Positions 11,986 through 23,791 are shown, numbered from the stretch's first letter. The stretch: 64,000 bases of DNA from Arctopsyche grandis (GCF_051622035.1 NC_135360.1:3841501-3905500), one strand, 5' to 3'. Program-made: numbers and translations. The notes: a model not told the origin generated them from the sequence alone.

Positions 11986-12800
11986 AATATAATTCGATAT
12001 TATACTGACTTTAGTTTCACAAATGAATAATTATTATTCAATAGTGTGGAGGAGATAGAGCTTTAAATATATTATTCAACAATATGGAGGAAATAGAGCT
12101 TTACATATATTATTCAATAATATGAAGGAGATAGAGCTTTAAAAGGTGATTAGGGCAGAAATTTCCTGATTTATGGCAAAAAATTTAATTTTCCCTGTAT
12201 GTAGTATATTTACAAGGAAAAAATATCAATGCTGGCAACACAGAGATTCTCTTCAGCCAGTTTATATACTTTAAGGGTTATTTGAAGAAAAATATTTCAG
12301 AATCAGATACCGAAATATCAAAGAAATCAAATATGCAAGACAAATGTCTGAATTTTTTTCAGATACCAAAGTTTGAGGATTTCTATACTTTTTTGGATTA
12401 TTATAAGAATAAACATTACCTACATACCAATGTTTTCAAGTTTTCACTTATGGCAACTCCACCTACTAATAAACCGCCCCACGCCACGCATAGAAGAAAT
12501 CTAAGGGTTTAAGTTCAAGATGAGGGATTTTGATCTTTCGGACTGGCCTTCAGTCTTCACAGTCACCAGACATTTAAATCCGACAGAGCATTTATAGTAA
12601 ATTTTGAAAAATAACATAAGTGAAAATAAATTCTCATCAAAAATTGATCTGTTATCAATTAATGAAGAATGGGTCAAAAACCCTTCATCAGTGTGACAAC
12701 GCTTTGTTAAAAGCATTTCCAAAGGGTTCCTTTGAATTTCGAAAGAGACTTTGTAAGGTTTGTTGGGAGCATCGAAAACTAATCAAAGGTTCTATGGAGA
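11986..12800. other. Spacer with a 38-bp tandem repeat
   Basis: Three copies of a unit containing 'ttattcaa..atatgga.gagatagagcttt' start at 12034, 12072 and 12110 (period 38). Open frames at 12282-12512 and 12620-12805 have no recognisable domain and are probably decayed repeat DNA. Confidence 0.5.
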
Positions 12801-13514
12801 TGTAGGAATATAGTACAACTTGTGCTATTACGAATCAAAATCAGTGATCTCATCATTAGAGGTAGGATAGTCACAGCGCTATCCATTGTTCGGCAAACCT
12901 TTAACAATACATTTACAACCTTTGAACAATACACGGCCCCCTCAGGCTCCGGTGACTACTCATCATCGATCCCGTATAAACATGCATAACACAAGGGCAA
13001 CGACCCCTTCGACCATTCCAGAAGAAAGAGTTCGATCGTAAAACAAACGATACCCCACAGTGATGTCATCAGGATACTGAACACACGTGTCGTAAAAAGA
13101 CATTTACTCGTGGCAAACGAACTTCATCCTAACGCTGACCCCACAGCTATAATGCACGCGCCTCGTAAATAGGTCAACGCATTGACCGAAACGACGCGCC
13201 CCATAAAACACACGTGTACCGAATGCACGTGCATCGAAAATAGGTCAACACGCATTTCTAACACATGTGTCCTGGAAACGAAGACAAAGAATATGCGTGC
13301 GGCACGCTCCAACCCAGAACGTATATAAAGCGATACAGCAGCCGCAAACACCAGAGTGAACCTCTGGAGTTCAACCAGATCACTTCTCCGAAGCTCAACC
13401 TCTTCGTACTAATAACCATTGTAACAATTGAACAACAATGATCCTCTTACAAACACAAACGGTGTTTTCTTAGACCGGGACACGGTCAACACACCTGTCC
13501 CGCGAACTAAAGCG
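12801..13514 (+). mobile_element. Solo LTR (plus orientation), carrying a nested MITE
   Basis: Starts TGTAGGAATATAG and matches, in reverse orientation, the LTR at 39905-40447: 'acaacttgtgctattacgaa', 'acatgcataac', a 'tatataaagcga' TATA-box region near 13322, and near the end 'ccgggacacggtcaacacac'. No gag or pol sequence follows, so this is a solo LTR. The MITE at 12857-12958 is inserted in its first 60 bp. A clear 4-bp target duplication was not found for this copy, so the 3' boundary is approximate. Confidence 0.7.
12857..12958. mobile_element. 102-bp hAT-type MITE, copy 2, inside the LTR
   Basis: Same ends and same length as the copy at 10407-10508. It is flanked by CTCATCAT at 12849-12856 and 12959-12966. 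The related LTR at 39905-40447 lacks the insertion at this place and so shows roughly the empty site. Confidence 0.88.
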
Positions 13515-13529
13515 ACAACATTGATATCG

Positions 13530-13660
13530 TTGAAAATGATTTTTTTTAGATTCAAATAAATTTAATAATAAAAAAAACAAATGAATATTTACTATTAGAT
13601 TAGCCATGTTTTAAGCTGTTTATATTACAAATACTGAGCGAAGCCGAGTAAAACCACTAG
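13530..13660 (+). mobile_element. Helitron-like 3' end, copy 1
   Basis: About 130 bp matching 18590-18713 and, reversed, 14946-15090. It ends 'actgagcgaagccgagtaaa' then 'accactag', followed by T. All three copies end in CTAG followed by T, as Helitrons do (CTRR end, inserted between A and T). The 5' end is not defined. Confidence 0.55.
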
Positions 13661-13790
13661 TGTAATTATATTATACAGATAAATTGTGGGTATAACGTCT
13701 ATAATATAAAATCAGTGTGACGAAGCTGATTATATAGACTGACCGCACAAGGTCAGACCGCACTGTCGCCTAGTGCGGTCATACCTTAAG

Positions 13791-14136
13791 GTCTTTCACA
13801 CACAGAGTGTTACGTGGTACGTGTTGTTTTTTTTAGATACTTTTAAACATTCGTAAGAACGCAGCACCGGTATTTTAAAACAATAAAAAATCACAATCCA
13901 TAGAAAAAACATCTGACTATTAATTCCAATACTCACTTTGAGCACAGCAATACTAGATTTTGAGTTAAAGACCGCAAAAGCCAAAAAACTGTAAAAATTG
14001 CGCATTTTTTTAAACGCTCATATCTCGTAAATGATCGCGAACCAAGAAAAATCATTATCATATTCGATACAGTGGGTCAAACTTAGTAAAGATTGATTAG
14101 TTTCCACTCTGGTAATTTTTTTTGTTGCTCAGTGTA
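13791..14136 (-). repeat. Dispersed repeat shared with 53724-54130
   Basis: On the minus strand it begins 'acactgagcaacaaaaaaaa', then 'caatctttactaagtttgac' and a stretch with 'gtttttggcttttgcggtct'. The same order occurs on the + strand at 53724-54130. A reading frame ('FAVFNSK...INSQ.FFL.IVIF.CFKI') stays open in both copies, but the copies are young and AT-rich, so I do not take it as a gene. Confidence 0.65.
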
Positions 14137-14137
14137 A

Positions 14138-14890
14138 TCAAAGGCGAGATTGAAACCTTAACTTCATTTCTTCCAATATAGTTGAGTTGCAAATATCACC
14201 TCTTAATAATTTGAAGAAATGATACACAAGAAGCATATTCCTCCGACAAGATAGATAACTATACCCAACAGATCCTTGTACAAAAGCACTGGGATACAGT
14301 TGCAGGTAGTATCCAAACTTTCTCATATATAGATAGCGGAGGAACTTCCTTTGAACTATTCCAATTTTTAGAGAGTGTGTTATTTCACTGGCACTCAATA
14401 TAATGGCACCAGATTCCAAGATGCTTCGGAACAATGTGTTATAAAGAATACGCAAAAATCTTAAGTTATTTAAATTATGAACATTGCGTATAACAAAACC
14501 CAGCATATTTGAAGCTTTATTGCACATATTGAAAATATGGATACCAAACTTCCATCTGCTCTTAAATGTAATGCCAAGGTCGTTTATGGATAATGTTCTA
14601 CACAGTGTAATTACACCAAGATCATTCTGATATAATATGGGATTAGAAGAACGAGAAAAATACATAATATGGCATTTACTAACACTAAAAGGCAAATAGT
14701 TATTAGTCGCCCAGCTCCATGAAGAGTTCAAATTACTCTGAAGGATCTCACAGTCAGAATTATTACCAATTTCCAATATTACTTTGAGGTCATCAACATA
14801 TAATAAGAAATTTGAATCTGAAATTACCGAGCCGATATCATTTATAAAGATTAAAAATAGCAGAGGTCCCAGGTTAGAGCCTTGAGGTAC
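14138..14890 (-). pseudogene. LINE reverse transcriptase fragment, minus strand
   Basis: Starting near 14890 and reading leftwards the frame gives 'PQGSNLGPLLFLIFINDI' and 'FLLYVDDLKVI'. These are the reverse transcriptase motifs PQGS..GPLLF and [YF]-x-D-D. Further on come 'SWATNNYLPFSVSKC' and 'RKFLRYLYMRKFGYY', the thumb and connection region typical of Jockey/CR1-like elements. The frame ends around 14138 without the endonuclease domain, so it is truncated at both ends. Confidence 0.85.
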
Positions 14891-14945
14891 TCATCAGAGA
14901 AGTGGTTATCAAAATAAAATAAATTAGTTGTGATTTTATTAGATA

Positions 14946-15170
14946 CTAGTTGTTTTACCCGACTTCGCTCAGTATTTGTAATATAAACAGCGTAAACATG
15001 GCAAATCTGATAGTAAATTATATTCATTTGTTTTTTTATTAAATTAATTTAAATCGAATAAAAAAATCGACTAGTCGTCATAGAAATTTTGACTTATTTA
15101 CGAAATTCTCAACCAAAGATATATACATACTTACAAACAAAGTCTCTTTCGAAATTATATATTATCAGAT
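14946..15170 (-). mobile_element. Helitron-like 3' part, minus strand
   Basis: Reverse complement of the family at 13530-13660 and 18460-18713. The terminal CTAG is at 14946-14949 on the + strand. Farther in it matches 18540-18600 ('ggttgggaacttcgtaaa', 'tttctatgacg'). Confidence 0.55.
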
Positions 15171-15300
15171 GGGAATTCTTACCCACCCAGTTTATTGATA
15201 TCAATGAATCAAGAATTTTTTCTTGTTAGAACAATCATAATAATGCCGCAGAGCATTGGTTAAGAACCACTGGCAAATCACTGAAATAATCTGATATGTA
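15170..15300. repeat. Repeat shared with 26620-26735
   Basis: Contains 'tttattgatatcaatg', 'ttcttgttagaacaatcata' and 'taatgccgcagagca', also found at 26630-26710. It directly follows the Helitron-like tail and may be the inner part of the same element. Confidence 0.6.
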
Positions 15301-16144
15301 CATATGTAATTGCCTAATGGTCCGTACGCACCAAACCAACGACGATTTTGGGCCAACTTTTAAAACCAGTAGCGTACAAAATATCGAAATAAAAATTAAA
15401 TAAAAAAATTGAAATTAAATATCAAAATTAAGCTAACGAGCGAGATTGAGCTAAAATTAGATCATCGTTGATGTTTTGAATTACAACAATGTTTTGAATT
15501 ACGACGATATTTTTTTTATTTTTTATTTATTTATTCAACATATTAGCCACAGTGACATTACAGAGATCTCCAACGCGTCGCTGTAGCCGGTCATTCAGTA
15601 ATAATAACATGATAACAGTAATAATAACTTATAATAATAACAATATTAACACAACATCATTAAAATCATAAAATCATAAAAAAAAGAAAAAACATAGATA
15701 AAGTAATAACAATTACAAAGACCAAAAAAATTTCGTTTGATAAACCGACAACGTACCGGGTTGGGACCATCGCTCGGTCACCCATACTAACACATGATAT
15801 ATTCTCAGTAACTGCGCATTACGGGGAAGTAAAAATAATAATTCTTTGATTTTTTTTCGATCTTAGTGCGTATCTTCGTAAGTCAAAACATCTTCGACAA
15901 ACAAAAGTCGAGGATTACCTGTATGTGATTGTTGATGATCTAATTTTAGGTCAATCTCGAAAATTTATTTAAATTGTGCATATTCTGTTTTAACTTTCAA
16001 TATTTATTTTTAATTTTAATATAATGATTATAATTTTATTTTGATACTTGAATTTAATTTTAATATAATAATAATAGTTTTAATTTTGATATTTAATTTC
16101 AATTTTTAAATTTAATTTTTAATTCGATATTTTGGAAATTTTTT

Positions 16145-16293
16145 TGTCTTCAATTGTTTCTCTCGTCGAAATAAATCAATTAATTAAATCATTTCAGAGG
16201 TAAATTTTATCGGATAATGTCTTCAATTGTTTCTCTCGTCGAAATAAATCAAATAATTAAATCCATCTCAGAGGTAAAATTTATCGGATAATG
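16145..16293. repeat. 73-bp tandem duplication
   Basis: The unit starting 'tgtcttcaattgtttctctc' occurs at 16145 and again at 16218 with a few substitutions, each time running to 'atcggataatg'. Confidence 0.9.
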
Positions 16294-16466
16294 TGTGATT
16301 ATTAATTTTATTTCGACGAAAGAAAAAAAAACCCTTTGACAAATCACCGACATTTTTTTTGTTAAATATTTCATCCACGGCGAAACACATTGGTGTATCG
16401 TGACGACTTATAAGAAACAATAACAAGGTTTTTTTCGCTCGTAATTATAATATTTCTCTGGTTGTA

Positions 16467-17735
16467 ATGCATAATATAAGCATTTTCTATCAAAATGTAC
16501 GAGGCCTTAAATCTAAACTGGATGAATTAGGTTCTAACTCGGCTATTCAATGTGCTGACATCCTGGTACTAACGGAAACCTGGCTTGACGACTCTGTGCA
16601 TGATTCTTTTTAATTTACATTAATGACATCTCAAAAATAATTAAGTATTCAGACTATCTTTTATTCGCCGATGACCTTAAGCTTTTTAAGACAGTTAAGT
16701 CTCATAGTGACGCAGCCCTTCTCCAATTGGACTTACATAGATGCGCTGTCAAGTTGGTCTGTCGATAATAAATTATTTTTTAGCATTCAAAAATGCTGTG
16801 TTCTCAATGTGACAAGATCTTCAAATCGCTTGATTTATCCATATCGCCTAAGTGGTGTTGAATTAAAGTTTGTAGATGAATATTGTGATTTGGGGGTCTT
16901 GTTCTCGAATAATTTTCAATTTAAACGACACATAGACAATATTTGTTTGCGTGCAACAAAAATGCTGGGATTCTTACTAAGAGTTAGCAAACCTTTCCAG
17001 AGTACGTTGGTGCTTAAAATTCTTTATGAATCTTTAGTACGTAGTATTCTAGAATTTTCTTCTATTATATGGAATCCTACCCATATAACTCATTCATTGA
17101 AGATTGAGAGAATCCAAAAACGGTTTCTCAGATATCTTTATTTGAAACAGTGTGGTTATTATCCTTGGCTATATCCTAGTGCATTCCTATTAGGGGCGTT
17201 AGGTTTCAACTCATTGGAGTCTCGTCGGAATATGTTACTGGGAAGACACTTTTTTAAGCTGTTGAATGGGATAATACACAATCGTCAGGTTCTAAAGGAA
17301 TTTAGGTTTAATGCACCTTGTAAATTCAGGGACTTGAGAAATCGTGATTTGTTTGTTCCTCCTGTGGCTCGCACAAATATGTTGTCAACGGCTCCTATAT
17401 CTAGAGCGATATATCTGCTTAACAGGATTTCTGGTGAAATTGACCTCTTCAATATAAAATATACTAATCTGGTTGAGTGGTTGTTGAGGAATGCCAGTGG
17501 TTGATTTTGCCTATTATAAATATTAATGATTGTTATTACTTTATCTATGTTTTTTCTTTTTTTTATGATTTTATGATTTTAATGATGTTGTGTTAATATT
17601 GTTATTATTATAAGTTATTATTACTGTTATCATGTTATTATTACTGAATGACCGGCTACAGCGACGCGTTGGAGATCTCTGTAATGTCACTGTGGCTAAT
17701 ATGTTGAATAAATAAATAAAAAATAAAAAAAATAT
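16467..17735 (+). pseudogene. Internally deleted LINE (endonuclease start joined to reverse transcriptase end)
   Basis: ATG at 16467 opens 'MHNISIFYQNVRGLKSKLDE' and 'VLTETWLDDSVHDSF', the start of the apurinic-like endonuclease domain, then stops. Sequence then resumes at about 16620 inside the reverse transcriptase, with 'DYLLFADDLKLF' (F-A-D-D motif). A frameshift near 16730 moves to the frame of 16671-17504, containing 'LSSWSVDNKLFFSIQKC', 'IERIQKRFLRYLYLKQCGYY' and 'ESRRNMLLGRHFFKLLN'. The C-terminal stop is at 17502-17504. Then come the 3' UTR, hairpin (17655-17696) and tail. The N and C ends flank a large internal deletion, so it is a non-autonomous copy. Confidence 0.85.
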
Positions 17736-18004
17736 CGTCGTAATTCAAAACATTGTTGTAATTCAAAACATCAACGATGATCTAATTTTAGCTCAATCTC
17801 GCTCGTTAGCTTAATTTTGATATTTAATTTCAATTTTTTTATTTAATTTTTATTTCGATATTTTGTACGCTACTGGTTTTAAAAGTTGGCCCAAAATCGT
17901 CGTTGGTTTGGTGCGTACGGACCATAACAGCATTTTTAATTTGGGCAGTATTAGCAATTAACTGTGAGATTTTGGTTTTTAGTCATTTTTTAGTATTTTT
18001 ATAG

Positions 18005-18200
18005 TTTTGGAACAATGTGGCATTACTGGAAGAACCTAATGCGCCACAATGGCCTACATTTGATATAGAAGAAAAAAAAACCAAAATACATAAAATAAAA
18101 AGAAAAAAGCAAAAGCAGAAAAACATGAAAATAATAAATAATACAATAATACAATGAACAAAGGTGTAAAAATCAAAAATAAAATGTTGTACTTATGTTG
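18005..18200 (-). mobile_element. LINE 3' end, minus strand
   Basis: Reading on the minus strand, this holds the LINE 3' UTR, then a decayed hairpin at 18013-18052 ('tgtggcatta' against 'taatgcgccaca'; the outer pairs are lost) and an adjacent T-rich stretch. It is related to 8400-8460 and 485-560. Confidence 0.6.
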
Positions 18201-18235
18201 CACTTCAAATGGACTGTAATATGTATATGTACGTA

Positions 18236-18330
18236 GAGGAAATATTATAGTCTTTGGCCATGCTTAGTGGTCGTTGTTCACTTGAATTTTAATTAAAAAT
18301 AATAATCTCATGCAGTGCCGATACGAGGCC
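18236..18330 (+). repeat. Remnant of a sequence also found upstream of UGT B
   Basis: 'gaaatattatagtctttggccatgctta' and 'aataataatctcatgcag' match 27236-27290, which lies just upstream of the first exon of UGT B. It probably marks an old duplication of the UGT flank between genes A and A'. Whether it ever worked as a promoter is unknown. Confidence 0.6.
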
Positions 18331-18459
18331 ATGGCAAATGGGTGATAGCCAAGGGAGCCTCTCTCCTATTTTTTTATTATATTTAGTTTACAATAACGAA
18401 AGAAATATGTCCGGAAAAAATCAATGAAATATAGATTATATGTAGATAAAGTTTCTTGT

Positions 18460-18713
18460 GTCTTTGGTATATCATCTTCATTATATTAATATAATTTCGA
18501 AAGTAAGTATATAAGTATGTATATATGTATGTAAGTATCTTTGGTTGGGAACTTCGTAAACAAAACAAAGTTTCTATGACGGCAATTCAATTGGTTGAAT
18601 ATAATATTTTTTTCGAATCAAATAAATTTAATAAAAAACAAATGAATATTTGATTCGCCATGTTTAAGCTGTTTATATTACAAATACTGAGCGAAGCCGG
18701 GTAAAACAACTAG
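18460..18713 (+). mobile_element. Helitron-like element 3' part, copy 3
   Basis: Ends 'actgagcgaagccgggtaaa' then 'acaactag' followed by T. It matches copies at 13530-13660 and 14946-15170. Confidence 0.55.
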
Positions 18714-19874
<1,161 letters not shown>

Positions 19875-20975
19875 AACAACAATCCGCTGACCATAGCAAC
19901 AGTTCCCAACATATGTATGTACATATTTACAACTTACACCACCAATATGAGTCTGATGGAGAGAGTTTACAATACTATAATAGCCATCGTTCAAGAGGTT
20001 ATGGGAAAGTGACTTCACATTTTAATTTTAAAAAATTGTGTTGTTCCTATAAATAAATAAACCATCATGTATTATAATAAACCAGATTAGTTTTGGCACC
20101 TTTGCAAAAGGAAAATTACGAAATGTATATGCCCGAGGAGTCAAAGAGGGTGCCATACAAAGACTTGAAAAAGCAAATCTCCATGGTTGTTGTCAATAGT
20201 CATCCTTCGGTAGGAATTGCTCGTCCTCTGCTGCCAAACACAATTGAAATTGGTGGATATCATATTGCAGAACCTGCACCATTACCCGAAGTATGTAACA
20301 TGAAGTACTCGTATCTTAAATTTTACTAGTTTCCATCGTTGTATCTTGTGTAACTTCGTCAAATTGCAGGATCTGAAAAAGGTAATCGAGTCTGCAAAGC
20401 ATGGAGTTATCTATTTTAGCATGGGTAGCAATTTAAAGAGTAGCGAAATGGATATCAACATGAGAAAGAGTATACTTAAAGTGTTGTCCACAGGGGCATC
20501 AAATTAGTGGCTGCCACCAATTTGAACGGGACTATTCACGTTATTATAATTATGAATTTGAATTAAAATACTAAACCAACAAAAACAGAATATTGAAATT
20601 CTTTAGAACACTTTCAGATATTAAGACTTCGATTTTTTCCGGAAAAAAATGTTAATTTTTAAATATATTTTTTTATTTTGTTTGTCTTGCTTTGAAAGAT
20701 ATTTGTAAAACTCATTTATTTAAAAAATAAAATGTTGAATATGATTGCCTTTATATTAGCGGAAAATGATTAAAAAAAGTAGGTAATTAAAATTCATTTC
20801 ATATTCATATTCATATACACTCATTTAATATATGTAATACACCCTCCCCTTCCCTAGTTATTCCTTACTGGTCAAAAGTTTTGCCCCCCTTGGGAAAAGC
20901 TCAAATGACGCCCCTGGTTGTCGACTTTTAAAGAAACCGCTCTACGGAAGCTCGAAGAAGATTTTCCGATCGTTG
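19875..20975 (+). pseudogene. UGT A', partial duplicate of gene A (exons 4-6), broken
   Basis: Begins in the middle of exon 4 (matching gene A from about 8950) and ends in the middle of exon 6. Exon 4 part 19878-20008, exon 5 20086-20290, exon 6 20370-20490 and 20925-20970. Introns 4 and 5 are kept and nearly identical to gene A. Exons 1-3, 7 and 8 are absent. Exon 4 has a 12-bp insertion ('atgtatgtacat', around 19911). The exon 4 donor has changed from GTGAGT to GTGACT. A hAT element interrupts exon 6. Divergence from gene A is only a few per cent, so the duplication is recent. Confidence 0.9.
20491..20916. mobile_element. Non-autonomous hAT element inside UGT A' exon 6
   Basis: Starts CAGGGGCATCA and ends TGACGCCCCTG, imperfect inverted repeats. 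It is flanked by GTTGTCCA (20483-20490) and GTTGTCGA (20917-20924). Gene A has the uninterrupted GTTGTCGA at the same place in exon 6, so the empty site is visible in the parent gene. There is no open frame inside. Confidence 0.9.
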
Positions 20976-21115
20976 TACGTGTATTTCATGGTACACAATC
21001 CCAAAAATCACCCCCTGGTGTGTTTTCGGTGATATTTTATCCTTGTATTTATCCTTGCTTGACAGTGATCGATATCGGTGAATCCCATATTTGCAGAAAT
21101 GTAGGAGAAACTTGG

Positions 21116-22172
21116 TAATGGTTCAGGATCTGTGATATGGTATCCACCAATTTCGATGGTATTCGGCAGCAAAGTCCGAGCTAATCCAACAGAAGGATGA
21201 CTGTTGACTATAATCAAGGAAATGTGCTTCTTTAACTCTTCGTACGGTACAATCTTAGCTTCTTCTGGCATGTATTGAATATACAATTTTTTTGCTATCG
21301 GTTCCATGACGAGTCTGATTTGTCGATAATATTACTTTATTAGTTTTTCTATTATTAAACACACATTTAAGACTACATACAAATATTTACTGACGTTCCC
21401 ATTGCTTCATTTCCTATCGTTATTAATGTATTAATGACCCTTTGCTTCCAATCCATATTCGTTGTGAATGATGTGAATATATTGGGTACTGTTTTCACCG
21501 ACAGTGGATTGCTGGTCATCGTAGCCAACCATGACATTATGCTTACTGACGATAGAACCATCACTGGACATTTATATCGAATGCCGAGTCTGGAAAGAAT
21601 GACATTTTTAATTTGTCTAGTGGTTTAACATCTTGCCAATTTGTTATTACTTGATGTATATAATAACAGAAAAACCAGTTTATATGTAGGCATGTATTTT
21701 GTGTTTAATTTTCATATATATAAATTAAAATTCTCAATATTGGAACCTGCACCCATTCGAATTCCAGTCTTTCATGGATTGAACCATTTACATATTATAT
21801 CGATGCGGTGCAAACGATCGACAAGCGCCAGACAGACTGAACCACAGATTAACGACACGTGTACCTTATGCGTGCGCACTGCTCGCACTTACACTAAGCG
21901 AAATCTACCCGAAGTCCCGACATACCTACCCTGTATACGTTCTGTGCTTCTGTTACTTTAGTTCCGAATTTTGCCTTATTAAACTCGCCAGAAAGATCCA
22001 ACTCAATTTTAATAATTACCATTTTAATAATTGCATCTGTGCACATCGAAAGGTTACTCGTCATCTGATGTGCAGTCTATCATTTGTGAAGTCGATAATT
22101 TCGTTTAACGCAGCCATCCAGTTAATCTGTGGTTCAGTCTGTCTGGCGCTTGTCGATCGTTTGCACCAAACC
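21116..22172 (-). pseudogene. UGT C', inverted partial duplicate of gene C (exons 4-5), broken
   Basis: Reading the minus strand from 22172 to 21116 reproduces gene C from 36088 to 37147: a 372-bp MITE, intron 3 sequence, exon 4 (about 21599-21405), intron 4, and exon 5 (about 21320-21116), which stops within its last codons. About 2-3% of exon positions differ, including a GGCC to GGAC change turning 'LARPLL' into 'LARTLL'. Exons 1-3 and 6-8 are missing, so no full enzyme can be made. It lies tail to tail with UGT A'. Confidence 0.9.
21801..22172. mobile_element. 372-bp inverted-repeat MITE, duplicated with UGT C'
   Basis: Same element as 36088-36459 in intron 3 of UGT C. Both ends carry GGTGCAAACGATCGACAAGC or its complement. 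One side keeps the flank CATATTATAT (21791-21800). The other side runs into unrelated DNA, because the duplication ends there. Confidence 0.85.
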
Positions 22173-23540
22173 CGGATATGAATACACGTGAGAGCTAACA
22201 AATAAATGCATTCTACTGTGAACCCCACGGCGGGGATGTCTATACGTCTATACATCTAGGTTCCGTCATTCCGGGAGATGTATGTAGGTAGTATGGCATT
22301 TTCAAAGCATTCATCAGTAATAGCTGAAGTGGTGGGAAAAGAGATTAGAACCTAGTTTATAATAATAAGATCGTACAAATTAACTTTGAACTGTGAACGC
22401 CCTTTCTTGGCTGGAAGCCACGGGGATATGCCGTGCCGTTCATCTCTGTGTGATTTCACCCTAACTGAGGCTGGTATTGAAGTTGGAGCTGCAGTTTGGT
22501 GAACCTGCATTATGGCTCATATGGAGCTAGACAATCATTGGCAAATCCACGGTGGTGGCGCGAGCACTCTACAGGACTACGTAATATTATACATAATAAT
22601 TAAAATTCACATTTGGCGTTTAAAAACGCAATTCAAACGTGCCTTTCTGGTTCAAAAAGTAACATTATTGAATCGGGGGTGTGAGCAGACCACTCTGTCC
22701 TTCAGGAATAAAATTTTATCATGTGCATCATCAATGCAGCTAATTTATCATCCTTCGCCTGAGTTGAGATTAATATATTTTATAATCTCAACTCAGGCGA
22801 TATCACACAGATAAGATATTAATTTGTAAAAATTTTGGTGAAAAATCAAAATCTAGTTTTGTTATCAAATTAGGAATATTTCGGACATCATTTTTAAATT
22901 GATTAGTATTTGAAATTCAATAATTATGCAATTAACATTTATTTTATATGATGACTATTGTAAGATTGTAAGATTTCTTATTTTACTTTAATTTATTATT
23001 GAAAATCAATTTTCCAATATAGGTACGTGTATTTTTCCGCCACTGTAGACAATACGGGTGATGCAGGTAATGAATCCAAAATTATGGGTGAAGCTATCGA
23101 CGGGATTGTAATTGGTACATGGTAATTGGATTATTGGTCACATTGCGGTGGTCACAAAGACAATTTTTGCCATGAAAAACGCGAATGTGGGATATTTGGC
23201 ACTCGAGTTAGAATTACCACAAATAATTACTTCGATATCATGTAAGGCTCCCTTGTCAATAATACAGGTCTGTGTAATTGTTTCAATAGTAGATAACATT
23301 TCATTAAACCTAGACAGTTGACATGATTTTTGCTCCCGCGATAGCAAATTTGTTTTAGAGATAAGAATTTTATTTAAGGATAAGGCCCCCTTCGGAAATT
23401 CGGAAATTCTTCAAATATATTGGTGCCATTTTAATATGCGGTCTACCTTCACATATCTACTTTAGTATGCGATCTACCTTCGCGTTTTTACTTTAATATG
23501 TGGTCTCACTGTCTCAGTTCTCTCGTGGGACAGTGAGACT
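22173..23540. other. Non-genic stretch with one perfect hairpin
   Basis: No exon of a known family was recognised. The stem-loop at 22756-22799 is listed separately. Around 22990-23340 the sequence is less AT-rich and may be an old element, but I cannot name it. Confidence 0.4.
22756..22799. repeat. Perfect 17-bp stem-loop
   Basis: CGCCTGAGTTGAGATTA and its exact complement TAATCTCAACTCAGGCG are separated by about 10 bp. Confidence 0.85.
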
Positions 23541-23791
23541 GAATAATACCGACCCTAACAATCTAATCTTAAATAAATAGGGCCAACCCTAACTTAGCCT
23601 AACCTAACCTGACCCGTAAATAAATAGGTGTTGGCTGCTAAGATATTTTGTTTTTTTTTGTGAAAATATTGATGAAATAAAACTTAAAAAAGAAAATATC
23701 TTAGCAGCCAACACCTATTTATTTAAGGTTCAGGTTAGGTTAGGTTAAGTTAGGGTTGGCCCTATTCTTTTAAGATTAGGTTATTAGGGTC
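23541..23791. repeat. Fold-back element with CCTAA/TTAGG motifs
   Basis: About 100-bp arms pair with each other: 'gaccctaacaatctaatctt' near the left end against 'aagattaggttattagggtc' at the right end, and 'ctgctaagatattttg' against 'aaaatatcttagcagcc' next to the loop. Each arm contains two or three CCTAA (or TTAGG) units. It has the form of a MITE. A flanking duplication is not evident. Confidence 0.8.

Larger units (their letters stand above)
15317..17925. mobile_element. Long inverted-repeat structure with LINE tails on both arms
   Basis: The left arm, about 15317-15711, is the near-exact reverse complement of the right arm, about 17530-17925 (roughly 395 bp each). The outer ends read ATGGTCCGTACGCACC and GGTGCGTACGGACCAT. 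Each arm contains the 3' UTR, hairpin and TAAATAAATAAA tail of a LINE, plus about 190 bp of other repeat DNA beyond the tail. The centre holds an internally deleted LINE on the + strand. No clear target duplication is visible. Confidence 0.8.

Noticed and set aside
13796-14005. Reading frame conserved between 13796-14005 (-) and 53875-54141 (+)
   Set aside because: The two are copies of one repeat with little divergence, so frame conservation is expected without coding function.
22061-22255. Frame shared with 21641-21961 and 36299-36481 ('RCKRSTSARQTE')
   Set aside because: Translation of the terminal repeat of the 372-bp MITE.
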